Shown one piece after another: positions 12,910 through 24,006 of a stretch of 64,000 nt of DNA. A program made the position numbers and the translations under genes. The notes below the pieces were generated by a model. That model did no database searches and was not told the DNA's origin. It worked only from the letters and a program-made list of their open reading frames with translations. Every line of letters starts with the position of its first letter. Within the stretch, counting starts at the first letter, position 1. Origin of the DNA: Monosporascus cannonballus (taxonomy: Eukaryota > Ascomycota > Sordariomycetes > Xylariales); NCBI GenBank assembly GCA_004154925.1, contig QJNS01000014.1, positions 248,001 through 312,000 on the forward strand, read 5' to 3'.

Positions 12910-13237
12910 TATAACGGCTATGCAATTTAACTAATTATTAAACTTTAAGTTAACAGATTTATATTAGCAGAAATATCGTAACAATTTAAGCAATAAATAT
13001 AATAATTGTATTATATTTTCTAATATTTTATTTTTATAAATAATGAATATTAATAAATATTATAAGCTAAAATTATTTAAATTATGAAAATAATAAACAT
13101 ATATATCTTAATTCTTTTATTATTACTTATCTTTGCTTAACAAAGATTTGTTAAGCGGTTACTCAATGTTATTTAGTCGTACTTAGTCGTGCTTAATTAA
13201 GACCCGCTGAGCATTAATTACGTGACCATGAACTAAC
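12910..13237 (-). repeat. 5' LTR of B, first part (split by element C)
   Basis: It aligns with 6618-6945. It breaks at CTAAC (13233-13237), which is duplicated at 18807-18811 on the far side of C. The remaining 59 bases of the LTR are at 18812-18870. Confidence 0.93.
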
Positions 13238-13427
13238 TGTAACGGGCACAATGCGTAGGTTGAACGGAGGCACGGCCCAATAAAGGTTTATATTCAAGAT
13301 AAGGAGGGAAAAAGAGAAACAGCTAGCCACCAGCGAGGTGGCTACTCCCTATATACATATGGGTAAGCTCGGGCTAAAAAATTCGTTCCGTAAACCCGAG
13401 CTGCCCTATAGGCTTTAGCTTATAATA
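13238..13427 (-). repeat. 3' LTR of C (190 bp)
   Basis: It begins TGTAACGGGCACAATGCG and ends TATAATA, a RIPed TGTAACA. It aligns base for base in length with 18617-18806. It contains a conserved GC-rich inverted motif: GCTCGGGC, then GCCCGAGC-like, around 13369-13402. Confidence 0.94.
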
Positions 13428-13489
13428 TTACCCCTTTTTTCGCCCTTAGGGAATAACGAGGTTACAGTAAGGCGGCGACAACTTTACTT

Positions 13490-16400
13490 ATACCTTTTTC
13501 TTTTTATCCTTATTTGTACCCTTACGTTTTCGCCGACCCCGTTTCTGTTTCCAAATAACTTTTCAAAATTATTAAGTACAATTATATTTTCGAAATTATT
13601 ATATAGTTTTTATACCGGTTCAGCATAACCTGCCTATTTTATAAATAGCTTTTTTCGGCGACCGCGGCTTACGCGTTTATTTTCGGCCCTTAATATACGT
13701 TTTATTACAAATTTTTATTTTCCTTTTTTTAATAATATCGGTAATAGTTAATTATTATATAAAATTTAACTAAATAATAAGTTTTTTATTATTAACTTTA
13801 AAAAGTTTATATCAGATTTCGGATATATTTTTAACGGTACGTTTAATTTTATAGTATTATACGGCGTAATTACAATAATTTTATATTTAAAATATATTTA
13901 AAATAATTTTTTAAATAACTACAGGATAATTGCGTTTTTTAAATTTAACTATATTAAGTTTTTTTTTCGAAATATAATACTTATTTTCTAAAGGTATTAA
14001 TTAATTATTTTATTTGGGTTTGAATTAATGCCATAATACCTTATACGGATTTCGTACTTTTTGGTAACCTTTTAATAAAATTAATAATTGTTTCCGTTTC
14101 CGAAATTAATTAAGAAATTATTAATATTTCGTTAATAAATTTTATATCGTATCTATAAATTACCGAGAAAAAATTTACTTTTAATAAGGAATTTTTCTTA
14201 TTAAAAATTAATTATATTGCTAATAAACCTTTAACCTAATTATATTATGCATAATTTATAAAATAATAAAAATATACGAAAACTTTTTAATTAATTTTTT
14301 TCGTAATTTTATTAATATAAAAATAAAATAATATATTAAATTATAATTATATATTTATAAGATCACATAAATAAATCCAGAATTTATTCGTTTAATTATT
14401 TATTTTTTTAAATATTAATTTTTCAAGGAAACCCTAATATCTTTAATAATAAGTAATAAAACGTAAAATATATATTTCCGTATTTATATTGAATATTGGT
14501 TATAAAATAATTATTTTTATTAAACAATTATAAAATATTATAAAAAAACAAAAGTTTTTTTTTGTTTTGCCGATAAGTCGATTATAAAATTTACCGAAAG
14601 ATTTGCATAAATTTGGTTTAGAATAAATAAAGGCTATAATAACTTTTTTTTTGTTTTTTCCATACGTATAATTTATTATATATATTATAATTACAGTAAA
14701 AATATCATATATTTTAAGTTTATCCCGTCTAATAATAATTACGGATTAATATTATTAACGTAACGTTTTTTTAAATAACCGGTAATATAAAAGTTATATG
14801 CCCGTTAAATTAATAACGTCCGGAACGGTTTTTAAATAAGGACTTAAATATGTTTTTTAACTTATAAAAAACTTTTAAAATTAAAAAAAATATTTTATTC
14901 TAAAAGCTTTTACCATATTTATAATTAAAAGGAAATTACGTAATTTTTGGGCTAGAGCGGCATATGCCACATTTAAGGTTTTATCCTTAATAACCTTTAA
15001 ATTCTATATTTTTTAAAGGTTTTTTTCGAAAAATATTTTTTTATTAAAAGGTATAACCGGTTATTCGTTATTATTTCGTTTTAAGTAAATTACAGCTATT
15101 AAAACTTTTTACATCCTTATTAACTTATTAAATAATTAGTTTTTCTTAATTAAATCGGTAATTTACCATTTAAACCTAATATTTTGTTTGTTACAAAATA
15201 TATTTTATAATTTACGAAATATAATATCGGGTCGATTTATTAATTTATTAAAATAATATTTAATTTCGGAATTAAAGGCAAATAACAAGCCGGCCTATCG
15301 AATTTATTTTTTAATAAATTTGGGGATATTTATAAAATATTAAAAATTCGCGTAATTTATGAGGACCGTAAAAAGGTTAATTAACTTTTAAAACTTCTTT
15401 TTTTAGTTTATTAACGTTTTAATAATAATTAGTTACTTTTTATCGTATATTTCATAATTATATTTAATTGATAATAATTTCCTTAAAAAATACGCAATTA
15501 ATTATAAATACCTTGATAAATTAAATTAAAATAAATATTTTCGATTTACTTAGCCAGAATATTTTACTTTTATTATTATATTTTTTGGAATTTTAATACG
15601 TAAAAATAAACGTCACAATAAAAAGCCTTTTCAATCGGTCGAAAACTTATTATTTTTCGTTTTTCTAACGGAAAAAAGTCCTTTTTTTAATTAATTATAA
15701 AAATGGAACCGTTATTCCGTTAAATTTTTCTATAAAAATTTGATAAAACTTAGCGAACCCGATAAAACTCCTAACCTTTTTTACGTTAATGAAGGCCTTT
15801 TATTCCTAAATACTACTTACTTTTTTAGGATTAACTTTTAAATTTAATTTTGCTTTAATAATAAATTTTAAATATTTTATTTTTTAAATTACGAATTTAC
15901 ATTTATCCGGATTTAGCCTTAGTTTTATTTTTGCTAAACGGTAAAATATTAATTTAATTTTAATTATATGGTTAATTCGAAAACTGGATAAATAAATTAA
16001 TATATCGTTCATATATATGGAATAAAAATTATTAAAATAACGCTTTAACGTAATATTAATATAATGCTAAAAAATAACCGGTATACCGCTAAAGCCGAAT
16101 AAGTATATTAATTATTCGAAAAACCCGAACCGTATACGGAACTTAATTTTTTATTTATTTCCCTAGCAGATACGTAACTAGTAAAAAGCTATTTGAACGT
16201 TAAATTTCGTAAACCACCGGGTTTATAATAAAGTTTATAACATTTTTTTTATTAACGGAAAAAGATAACGGTTTCGTTTCGTAATTTTATTTAACTTCTT
16301 ATAATTTACGTAAAATCGTAAATCCCCGTTAAATTTCCTTATAAATAATATCGGAGTATTTACGGGGAAATTATTAACCCGAATTTAATTTTTGTTAAAT

Positions 16401-17100
16401 AAGTTTATAAATATTTTACGTAAAACTAATAATTATTCCTTTAATATCCCGTATAAGGGTTTTTATAACATTGTTTTTTTAATCCAAAATATTTATTTTT
16501 AGATTTATCCTTATATTATTATTATTATAATAAGGTAATAATAACGAATTTTCGTTATTTGCAAAAATGTTTTAAAATTTCTATATTTCCTTAAAAATAT
16601 TTTATTATATTTTTAAAAGTTAATTACGGTTTTACTTTTAAGGCCTTATTAATATTTTTTATAAAAATTGCAAATAATTATATCCCGTTTTTCTTACGAC
16701 GGTTCTACCGCGTTATCGTTACGAAAGTTATAGCCGCCATTAAGCGAGCTTTTTTGTACTTTTATAACCGCCTCTTTAAGCGGTTCTTAAACTTTTTATT
16801 AAGCCATTTTTTGAGTAATATAGGCGTAATAACGTTATCCGCCAAACAAAAAAACCGTTATTTCGCCTCGTACACGACATTATTAAATTTTATTTAAAAT
16901 TTCCTAAAATATAAAGATGAAATAAGTTTTTAATTACGTATTTCCAAATTCGTTTTAGGCAACCGTTTAAATTTATATTTACGTAAGTACTTTTTCGGAT
17001 TACGGTTATTATAAATTCGTTATTTTTCGTTAGCCTTAGCCGTTAAAATACAATAAATATATATTACAAATTTAAACGGCGGATTAACCGTTAATTAAAT
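13490..17100 (-). pseudogene. pol: pol remnant of C: RT, RNase H, integrase, chromodomain
   Basis: The minus-strand chromodomain at about 13495-13720 reads AGYAEPV, then NNFENIIVLNNFEKLFG. The RT catalytic box at 16004-16015 reads YMND in YMNDILIYLS (from YMDD). To its left, in order, are LNPDKCKFVI, KYLKFIIKAKLNLKVNPKK and FINVKKVRSFIGFAKFYQIF (about 15700-15960), the classic Gypsy RT thumb and connection. The integrase lies in about 13750-15000 but is poorly readable. Stops and D-to-N change show inactivation by RIP. Confidence 0.85.
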
Positions 17101-18600
17101 TCAAAATAATAAATGTATTTATTATCAATTAAGATGTTTAATATAAAAAAATATTATTTAATTTGTTATTAATTTTTTATAATTCTTTTTATGTTTTCTC
17201 TTTATTAACGATTTTTAATAAAGGTTATTTTTTTAAACTTTTATTATCCGAATTATTATTCCCATTAATAATATCCCATAAGTTTATTATTGCAATTTCC
17301 GTCCTAATTAAATAAGGCCGCTTTACTGGTTTATATTTAAGGTATTTTTAATTTAAATAATTGGTAATGGCGCAATAAAAATATTATTTTTTCCGTTTAC
17401 AAATTTGTATTTCGTTATTGGAAAGTTATTTCGCATAAGGCCGGTTATTTAAGCCTTATTCCGAATTACCTCCGGATCGGTTTTTTCGATTATTCCGTTA
17501 TTAATTTATAAGCTTAAAGATTTACGTTATTAACTATATAACGTCCGTTATAAATATATCCCTTTAAACGTTTATTATTTAAATTAATTTATTAATTTGA
17601 ATAATGTATTATTATTAATTAATCGTTCCGTTTTTTTACCGAAATGCCAAATTATCGTTTTCTTATTTATATACTATTTAAATAAAGTTTTCAAATAATT
17701 AATTATTTTTTTACTTTACGTATTTAACGGTTATAATCGTTATAAAGCATATTTTCCACGATTAATACGTTACGGAATTATATATTAATATTAGCATTTA
17801 AGGAAATTACCTTAATTATTAAAGATTACGTAAAATATTTTTATTCGGCTAATTTAAGTTTAAAATTTAATAAATATTTTTAAAAGAATTATTTATTACT
17901 TGATTTTATGCGTTATAATTATTTCTTAATAGATTATACCGTTTATTTATTTTTAAATTATTTTTTATATAAAAAAATTATCGTTCTTAAAATCATTTTA
18001 TAACTTTCTTATTTTGAATTAATTGTTAAATCGTAATTATTTTTCGATAAATATAAATATTATAATACTTAAAGTAATTATTATAATAAAGTTAAAAATA
18101 AACAGGGTTTCTTTATTTTTATACGGAATATAACGAAAAACGAACAAAACGTTTTTAATTTTTATTTTATAAAAGCTATTTTATAGCTTTATAAATCGTT
18201 TTTGCAAACGCGTTATTAAACGGCGGGCCTACCGTAAATTTTTGACAAGGTAAGTCTTATTTTATAAAGGTTTTTTTTTTTGCTTTCGTAAAAAAATATC
18301 TTTTTATTTTTGTTATTTTGTTAAATAAATTATTTATCGTTTCGTTACGGCTAATAATTAATTTAATAAAATTTTTTTTTATATATTAAATTTTTAAAGT
18401 ATATTTACAAATAATTAATATTACATTTTATCCTTAATAATTCCGGATAAAATTAATGCCGTAAGTTTATCTATAGTTTCGTCGCGTATATTATTTTGCA
18501 ATTATTTCGTTATAAAACTTATTTTGGTTTATTATCGGTAACGAGGGTATCTTTAAGAAATATTTCGTTTTTATTTAGCTTTTTAAAAGCTGTAATAAGT
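17100..18600 (-). pseudogene. Presumed gag/protease region of C, unreadable
   Basis: Position alone (between the 5' LTR and RT) suggests gag and protease. I could not find a zinc knuckle or a protease DSG motif. The sequence is AT-rich with stops in all frames. Confidence 0.4.
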
Positions 18601-18616
18601 TATAACTTTAAATATA

Positions 18617-18806
18617 TGTAACGGATATAATACGTAAGTTGAACGGAGCTACGGCCTAACAAAGATTTATATTTAAGGTAAGAAGGGAAAGGGAGAAACA
18701 GTTAGCCACCAGCAAGGTGGTTGCTCTCTATATACCTATGGGTGAGCTCGGGCTAAGGAGCTCGCTCCGTAAGCCCGAGCTGCCCTATAGGCTCTAGCCT
18801 GTAACA
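18617..18806 (-). repeat. 5' LTR of C (190 bp)
   Basis: It starts TGTAACGG at 18617 and ends TGTAACA at 18806. Its outer 110 bases are clearly less mutated than the left copy; for example GGGTGAGCTCGGGCTAAGG is kept. CTAAC follows at 18807-18811. Confidence 0.94.
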
Positions 18807-18870
18807 CTAACGTAGTTTTGTGATCTTGGCTGGACCGTTTTCGCAGGCCCAGCTGGCTTGGGTTGTAACA
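18807..18870 (-). repeat. 5' LTR of B, second part
   Basis: It continues B's LTR after the C insertion, ends GGTTGTAACA and is followed by the B target duplication AATAT (18871-18875). It is nearly free of RIP changes, unlike the matching bases 6947-7005. Confidence 0.93.
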
Positions 18871-18875
18871 AATAT

Positions 18876-19040
18876 AATAGGGCTATATAAAGCCTTTTTA
18901 TAAAGCACCGGACAAACGCCGGTACCAAGCAGCACTAGCGCAGCGCCTTATATGCGAACATATACAACTGTATTTTTATCTTTATTTTCCTTTCTCTTTA
19001 GCTAAAAAATAAACTCTTATTGGCAATTGATTGCAGACCG
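18876..19040. other. Less AT-rich fragment of unknown origin, LTR-like
   Basis: It contains a TATA-like CTATATAAAG shortly after the B insertion site, then a GC-richer stretch (GCACCGGACAAACGCCGGTA) and AATAAACTC, which could be a promoter and polyadenylation signal of an LTR. No second copy and no clear ends are visible. It abuts the truncated left end of E. It could be unique DNA or a degraded LTR of another element. Confidence 0.3.
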
Positions 19041-19059
19041 CTAAGGTGAAGGATTTTAT

Positions 19060-21930
19060 AATAACAATAACTCCAAAAATCAGAAAATTTAATTAATATA
19101 TTATTACAATATTATAGATATAAATTGTGTTTTAAAAGTGAATTGGACACGAAATTATCAAAATATAGCAAATAAAATTATAAAATAATCCTTAAAAAAG
19201 ATTTTTAACGGATCTTTACCTTATATACAATCTTAACGAAAACGAATTACGTATTTTCAGAAAATATTTAAAAACTTAATTACAGAAAAAATAAATTCGA
19301 TTTTCGAAATTACTAGCAGAATACTTTATTTTCTTTATACCGAAAAAAAACCGGAAAATTTCGATTTATAATTAAGTATTAATAGCTAAACGATATTACC
19401 GTTAACAGTCTAATACCATTACCCTTAATTATAAAAATAAAAAACCGACTTTGCGGAACTAAATAGTTTATAATATTCGATTTCAAAAATAAATAAAACA
19501 TTATTAAAATTAAAAAAGATATAAATAAAAAATAACTTTTAGAACAAAATTCGGGTTATTTTGGTATTTAATTACATTAATAGAACTTACAAACGTATTA
19601 ATAACTTTCTAACGGATAATTAACTTTGTATTACGAAAATACCTCGATATTTTTATCGTTTATTTTTTCGACAATATTTTTATCTTTTGAGAAACAGAAA
19701 AAATATACGTAAAATACGTTTATAAGGTCCTTTAAGTTTTACAAAACGTAAGGTTATTAATTAACGCAGAAAAAAGTTAATTCCATGAATAAAAAGTGAA
19801 ATATTTGAAACATATTATTATCCCAAAATATATTAGGATAGACCCTAAGAAAATTGCTATAATTACGAAATAGCAAACGCCAACTATAAATAAAGAAATA
19901 CAAGCATTTATTGGATTTATTAATTATTATAAAAAATGTATTCGAAATTTTAGCAAAATAATTATACCCTTAACGAACTTTATATAAAAAAGTTTATATA
20001 AACGCCAGATATAGAAAAAAATATTTCAGAATATTAAGGATATAATTACCAGCAAACCAATATTAATTATGTACGATTTAAACCGTTTCGTTAAATTAAA
20101 AACCGATATTTCGGATTATGCGTTAGGCATAATAATCGGATAACGAAATAATTAAGGCAAATCGCATTCTATTATAGTTTTTTCGTACAAATTAAAAGAC
20201 AAAACAAGTTTAATTACAGTATTCTAAATAAAGCATTTTATGGCTATTACTATGGCATTTCGAAAACTTAGGTATTTCTTAAAGGAAAATTTGCACGGGA
20301 TTAAAGTTTATATGGATTATCGAAATCTTACCCGATATATTATAACTAGAGAACTTATAAAACGATAATTTCGTTATACGAAAGAATTAGCAAATTTCGA
20401 CTTTATTATTATCCATAAGAAAAGCTTAAAAAATAATAAAAAACATACCTTAAATAAACGATTAAATTTCGAAACAAATCAAATTAAAATTAATTATATA
20501 ATTTTTGATATTATTAAAAAAGGATATTTACGCCTGCGACAAATTGCGATAATTTGAGTAATACCTTTTAATATGTATTAAGAAATCCAGCAATATAATA
20601 GTTATCTCTTAAAAAATAATAGAATAAATAAGATATAAATTTTTTTAAAAAAAAATACCCAAAAGAATTAGTACGAAATATATACGAATAGCAGTTATAC
20701 GGATATCCAGAGATTTACAAAACTTTAGAACGGTTTTAACGTATATATTCTTTTTTTATCATAGAATTAACGACATAAGAGGTTATACGACCATTCGATA
20801 TTTGCGCCAGAACGAAATTTCGACGATATAAACCATATGGGGAATTACAGCTATTACTAGTCACAAAACGGTTATAGTATATAGTTATATTCGACTTTAT
20901 TATTAAACTTCTTATATTAATAAATCCAGTTACGGTAATATATTATAATAATACTTTCGTAATCGTTAACCAATTTACAAATGTTTCTTATTTCCTATTA
21001 TATTATAAAGATTCAAACGCCAAATAAATAAGATATATTTTTAAATGTATTCTTAGCATATATAAATTATTAGTAAAAGTTATTTGTAATAGAAAATCGA
21101 TATTTGGATTTAAATTTTAATAAGGACTTATAATATAAATCGGCTTAATTGATAAGTTATTAAACGTTTTTATACTTTAAACCGATAAATAAATAAAATA
21201 AATAAATTAAATTTTGGAAGTGTATTTACTATATTATATTTATTATAAAGAAATTAATTAGGTTAAGAAATTACTAATTATATAATTAGCCTATAATATT
21301 AGTTATTACGGAAATATCAAAATAATACTTACGAATGTAAATTTTGGTTTTATTTTAAAGATTTATAAGAAAGTACATAACAACCGTCCAATTAATGTTA
21401 AAGCAATTTTTACGTTAAAATAATTATGATAATTATACTAAAAAATAAAAATACAACTGAAATTCGTACCAAATCAAATAAAAAAAGATTATAACCAAAA
21501 GAATTGAAAGAAATTAACTTCCGAAAAAGCGAAAAAAAGATTTTTCGTTATAAGAAATGTTTAAATAAAACGACCTAATAAAGAATTCGATTTTAAGTAT
21601 ATCGGTTTATATAAAATCGCCAAGAAAAGTTTAGAAAATAATTATTGATTAAAACTTTTATTAAAAATTAAATTTTATTTAGTTTTTTTCGTTTTTTTAT
21701 TCGAAGTAGTAACAAATATAATTAAGGTGCATACGGCATAAAACGATATAAAAATAGAAAACGAATAAATATAAGAAATAAAAAAGGGTTTCGATATATA
21801 AAAATAAAACGGATTTACTTAATACCGGATTAAATAAAAAAAGCACCCGAATTTCGAAAACATTTTGGAACCCGCCAAAAACCTTATTAACGTCCAGCGC
21901 GTATTGAAATATTTTTATTAATAATAACGG
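19060..21930 (+). pseudogene. pol: pol remnant of E: RT, RNase H, integrase, chromodomain
   Basis: The RT fingers at about 19290-19450 read SIFEITSRILYFLYT, and FRFIIKY with YRQLND-type residues. The catalytic box at 19667-19675 reads FDN in FFDNIFIF (FDDILIF). Then come KVKYLKHIIIPKYIRIDPKK and IQAFIGFINYYKKCIRNFSK (about 19790-19960). RNase H is at about 20080-20340 (LKTDISDYALGIIIG). The integrase Asp motif at about 20935-20990 reads FVIVNQFTNVSYF. A chromodomain-like tail is at about 21720-21910 (NFENILEPAKNLINVQRVLK). Most stops are Gln or Trp RIP stops. Confidence 0.88.
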
Positions 21931-22029
21931 AATTACCAGAAATAATCGCGTCCTAATTAATATTTTTAATGGATTAATCAGTATTCCCGATACCAAACCA
22001 GTTTACGGGACTAACGGAAGGAACCAATG

Positions 22030-22420
22030 CGACTATAGAAGCTTTGGCGATAACCTACTTTTAGCGTTTTTGCTCCTTTAACTCCTCGAACAATTATAAT
22101 TTTTATTATATTTTTTTTTATTTTTTTTGAACGAAAAAAAGTTTTTTATTTCCGAAAACGGATTAAACGCGCAATAACTTTATTTATCTTTTGTTAATAA
22201 CGTTTTTGTATTTTGAAAAACCTTTTTTTTTGTAAAAACCTCTTTTCGTTTTAAATATTAATTCTTAATACGAAGATTTTCCAAAAAGAAAGAAAAACGT
22301 TAATCCTATCGTAAGGATATTTACGTCTAACGTAAACTTTACATTTTAAAATATTTTCCAGTGTTTTACATTTTTAACCGTTAAAAAAAATAAAAAGTAC
22401 AGGATAACTTCAAAATTAAA
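22030..22420 (-). pseudogene. Antisense accessory ORF of E
   Basis: The frame is opposite to pol, between the chromodomain and the purine tract. The Cys segment at 22311-22370 reads CKTLENILKCKVYVRRKYPY, which keeps the first two Cys of C-x8-C-x2-C-x6-C. A charged segment follows (KRFLQKKRFFKIQKRY, KINKVIARLIRFRK, FFRSKKIKK) that aligns with the B copy. Upstream, NLLFIFNDFNFEVILYF aligns with the B leader. The frame shifts and stops, so it is not translatable. The start is not certain. Confidence 0.65.
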
Positions 22421-22572
22421 ATCGTTAAAAATAAAGAGCAAATTTTGCCGATCAGTAATAAAAGAACCCTAATAACGACTTTTAGCAATATAACTCGATA
22501 TCGTAAAAAACCGAGAATATTTATTAGGAAAAATAAAACGGTAAAGGTAAGATTTGGGCAAAAAAGAAATCG

Positions 22573-22953
22573 TAATATAACCTGATAAACTTCGGCCTTA
22601 AGAAACGGTTAACAAAAATAATATGGACCATTATTCGGATTATGTAATAGGTATTTAGCAAAATTTTGCTGAATATAATTAATCAATATGAAATAACCGT
22701 TTAACAAAATTTTATTAAGTACGGTTAAATAAAAATAAGCAGTAATACTAAGAACTAATATATATATACGCTTATTACTTCTATAATTTAAATAGATTCA
22801 GTTTGCAATATAATATCGTTACCCAAGGCACCTTTGGAATTACGAGACGTAACACGATTACTATATTTATTGCTCAGATTCCCACGATACTCCTGCCAAC
22901 ATAAACCCGTACGACTAAGGTTTAATAGTTGGTTAAACCCCCTAGCCGTCACA
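22573..22953 (+). repeat. 3' LTR of E (381 bp)
   Basis: It follows a purine tract and runs from TAATATAACC (from TG) to CCTAGCCGTCACA. The U3 part resembles G's LTR, and the last 170 bases are shared with every B/E/F/G LTR. These last 170 bases are almost unmutated, in contrast to the U3 part. Confidence 0.88.
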
Positions 22954-23463
22954 ATTCCGCAAACCCTGGTTCCAGCCGCACTATTAGCGTTGATGATCAT
23001 CATTCAAAAAAATGTAAATAAATTAGAAAAACCCAGATGGGTAAATTTTCATTGTGATCGCGAAGCTTCGCTCTTTATGATGCTGCAGAAATACTACATC
23101 ATTGTCATTAATATTGTTAAGTTATAAAGGTGTGAAATAGTCATGATCAATGCATTTAGAGTGCGTTTTTGGTGCTATGAGACCCTGACATCACACACAA
23201 AAGCATATAACTGAAGAAAGGTGTATTTAACAGGTTGCCTGACCTCTAGAAGGTCCTAGATAGAAGGCGAGTGTAGCGAACCCTCCTTTTATACATGTAA
23301 ATACAACTGTAGCTAAGAGGAAAAGATACCGGGGGTGCATAAAGTAGCCTCGTTTCAGTAGGCGATCAAACCAAGCCAAGGCTTAGCTGTTTGATCGACT
23401 TCAGCTAGTTCTGACAGGTGCTGCGCCACCGATATCGACTAGCGCCTGCCACTGTACCGCTGG
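22954..23463. other. Unique, non-RIPed DNA upstream of the CBM18 remnant
   Basis: Base composition returns to normal (many CpA and CpG). No convincing gene is visible. The frames here are short, overlap on both strands and extend into the LTR. It may hold the promoter or lost 5' exons of the CBM18 gene. A possible acceptor, CAG, lies at 23468-23470, just before the first module. Confidence 0.5.
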
Positions 23464-24005
23464 GTGTCAGCCCAAGTACGGGAATGCCGGTCGTCTAACA
23501 TCTCACCTGATGGCACATGCGGCGGCTCTAATGGGTATGTCTGTGGTGGGTCCTCCTTTGGCAAATGCTGCAGCTCAAGCGGCTATTGTGGAGAGACGCC
23601 AGTGCTGATTGTGGAGGAGGATGCCAGTCGAAATTTGGTAAATGCAGTAGCTCGAACGTCTCGCCCGATGGGGCGTGCGGGCCGGATCACAAAGGGTACA
23701 CCTGCGCGAGTTCCGGATTCGCGGGCTGTTGCAGCTGCGGTGGATATTGTGGAAGCACAGTTAATCACTATGCTCAGGGATGGTACGTTTTGGACTCCGT
23801 GAACAACCGGACTTTGTCCTGAAATATTATATAGTAAACCCAAATTCTCGAATAACTGCTTGACGTCGAACATACCGACGTTGGATGGGAAATGCGGACC
23901 CAACAACGGGGGTTTACCTGCGCACAGGGACCGTTTGACGGGCAATGCTGGCCTGGAGGTGACCCTTGCGGGATGACAGTAAGTCATTGCCGATCTGGGT
24001 GGTGA
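23464..24005 (+). pseudogene. CBM18 (hevein-type) chitin-binding protein gene, frame-broken
   Basis: Three chitin-binding modules are visible. Module 1 (about 23464-23600) includes SPDGTCGGSNGYVCGG and KCCSSSGYCG. A one-base shift near 23590-23610 leads into module 2 (to about 23765), with KCSSSNVSPDGACG and GCCSCGGYCGSTV. A TGA at 23820-23822 stops that frame. Module 3 (about 23840-24005) begins LTSNIPTLDGKCGPNNGG, shifts again at a G run near 23910, and ends TCAQGPFDGQCWPGGDPCG and CRSGW-stop. The Cys-rich SPDG...CG...YCG pattern is the CBM18 signature; such proteins are secreted and bind chitin. No signal peptide or catalytic domain is seen. The breaks are indels, not RIP stops. Unspliced introns could explain part of them. 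Confidence 0.8.
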
Positions 24006-24006
24006 A

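Larger units (their letters stand above)
13238..18806 (-). mobile_element. Ty3/Gypsy chromovirus, family C, complete, nested in B's LTR
   Basis: The two LTRs are 190 bp each, both bounded by TG...CA-type ends (CA mutated on the left), and the element is flanked by CTAAC on both sides. On the minus strand a purine tract (rc of 13428-13440) abuts the left LTR, so transcription runs right to left. RT, RNase H and a carboxy-terminal chromodomain are readable. The total of 5569 bp is compact for a chromovirus. It is the only copy of its family in this window, yet it is heavily RIPed, so other copies must exist or have existed elsewhere. Confidence 0.95.
6618..18870 (-). mobile_element. Ty3/Gypsy chromovirus, family B element, interrupted by C
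   Basis: The LTRs lie at 6618-7005 and 12910-13237 joined to 18812-18870, bounded by an exact 5-bp duplication AATAT (6613-6617 and 18871-18875). On the minus strand a purine tract (rc of 7006-7030) sits next to the left LTR, so the left LTR is the 3' LTR and the element reads right to left. Removing C leaves about 6.68 kb. Gag, RT, integrase and chromodomain are all recognisable but RIP-damaged. It belongs to the same family as F, E, F2 and G; the B and F LTRs align end to end. Confidence 0.94.
19041..22953 (+). mobile_element. Ty3/Gypsy element E, 5'-truncated (family of B/F/G)
   Basis: Homology to F (from about 50270) begins at about 19041; gag, protease and the 5' LTR are missing. RT, RNase H, integrase, chromodomain, the antisense accessory frame, a purine tract (22550-22572) and the 3' LTR (22573-22953) are present in order. 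The left break has no LTR, so this is a deletion or a rearrangement rather than an insertion end. ATTCC follows the LTR but cannot be verified as a duplication. Confidence 0.88.

Noticed and set aside
13440..18600. A CRISPR array or satellite among the AT-rich repeats
   Set aside because: No regularly spaced identical repeats; the repetition is homopolymer and TA-rich noise from RIP.
21697..21996. Minus-strand hydrophobic ORF of 99 codons resembling a membrane protein
   Set aside because: It is antisense to the chromodomain tail of E; AT-rich antisense codons give Phe, Leu and Ile runs. The same artefact occurs at 52907-53101.
22788..23127. Overlapping ORFs on both strands across the E LTR edge
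   Set aside because: They run half in the LTR tail and half in unique DNA, have no recognisable domain and arise from the clean, stop-poor LTR sequence.
23583..23987. Minus-strand ORF of 134 codons
   Set aside because: It is an antisense shadow of the CBM18 modules, which explain the sequence far better.
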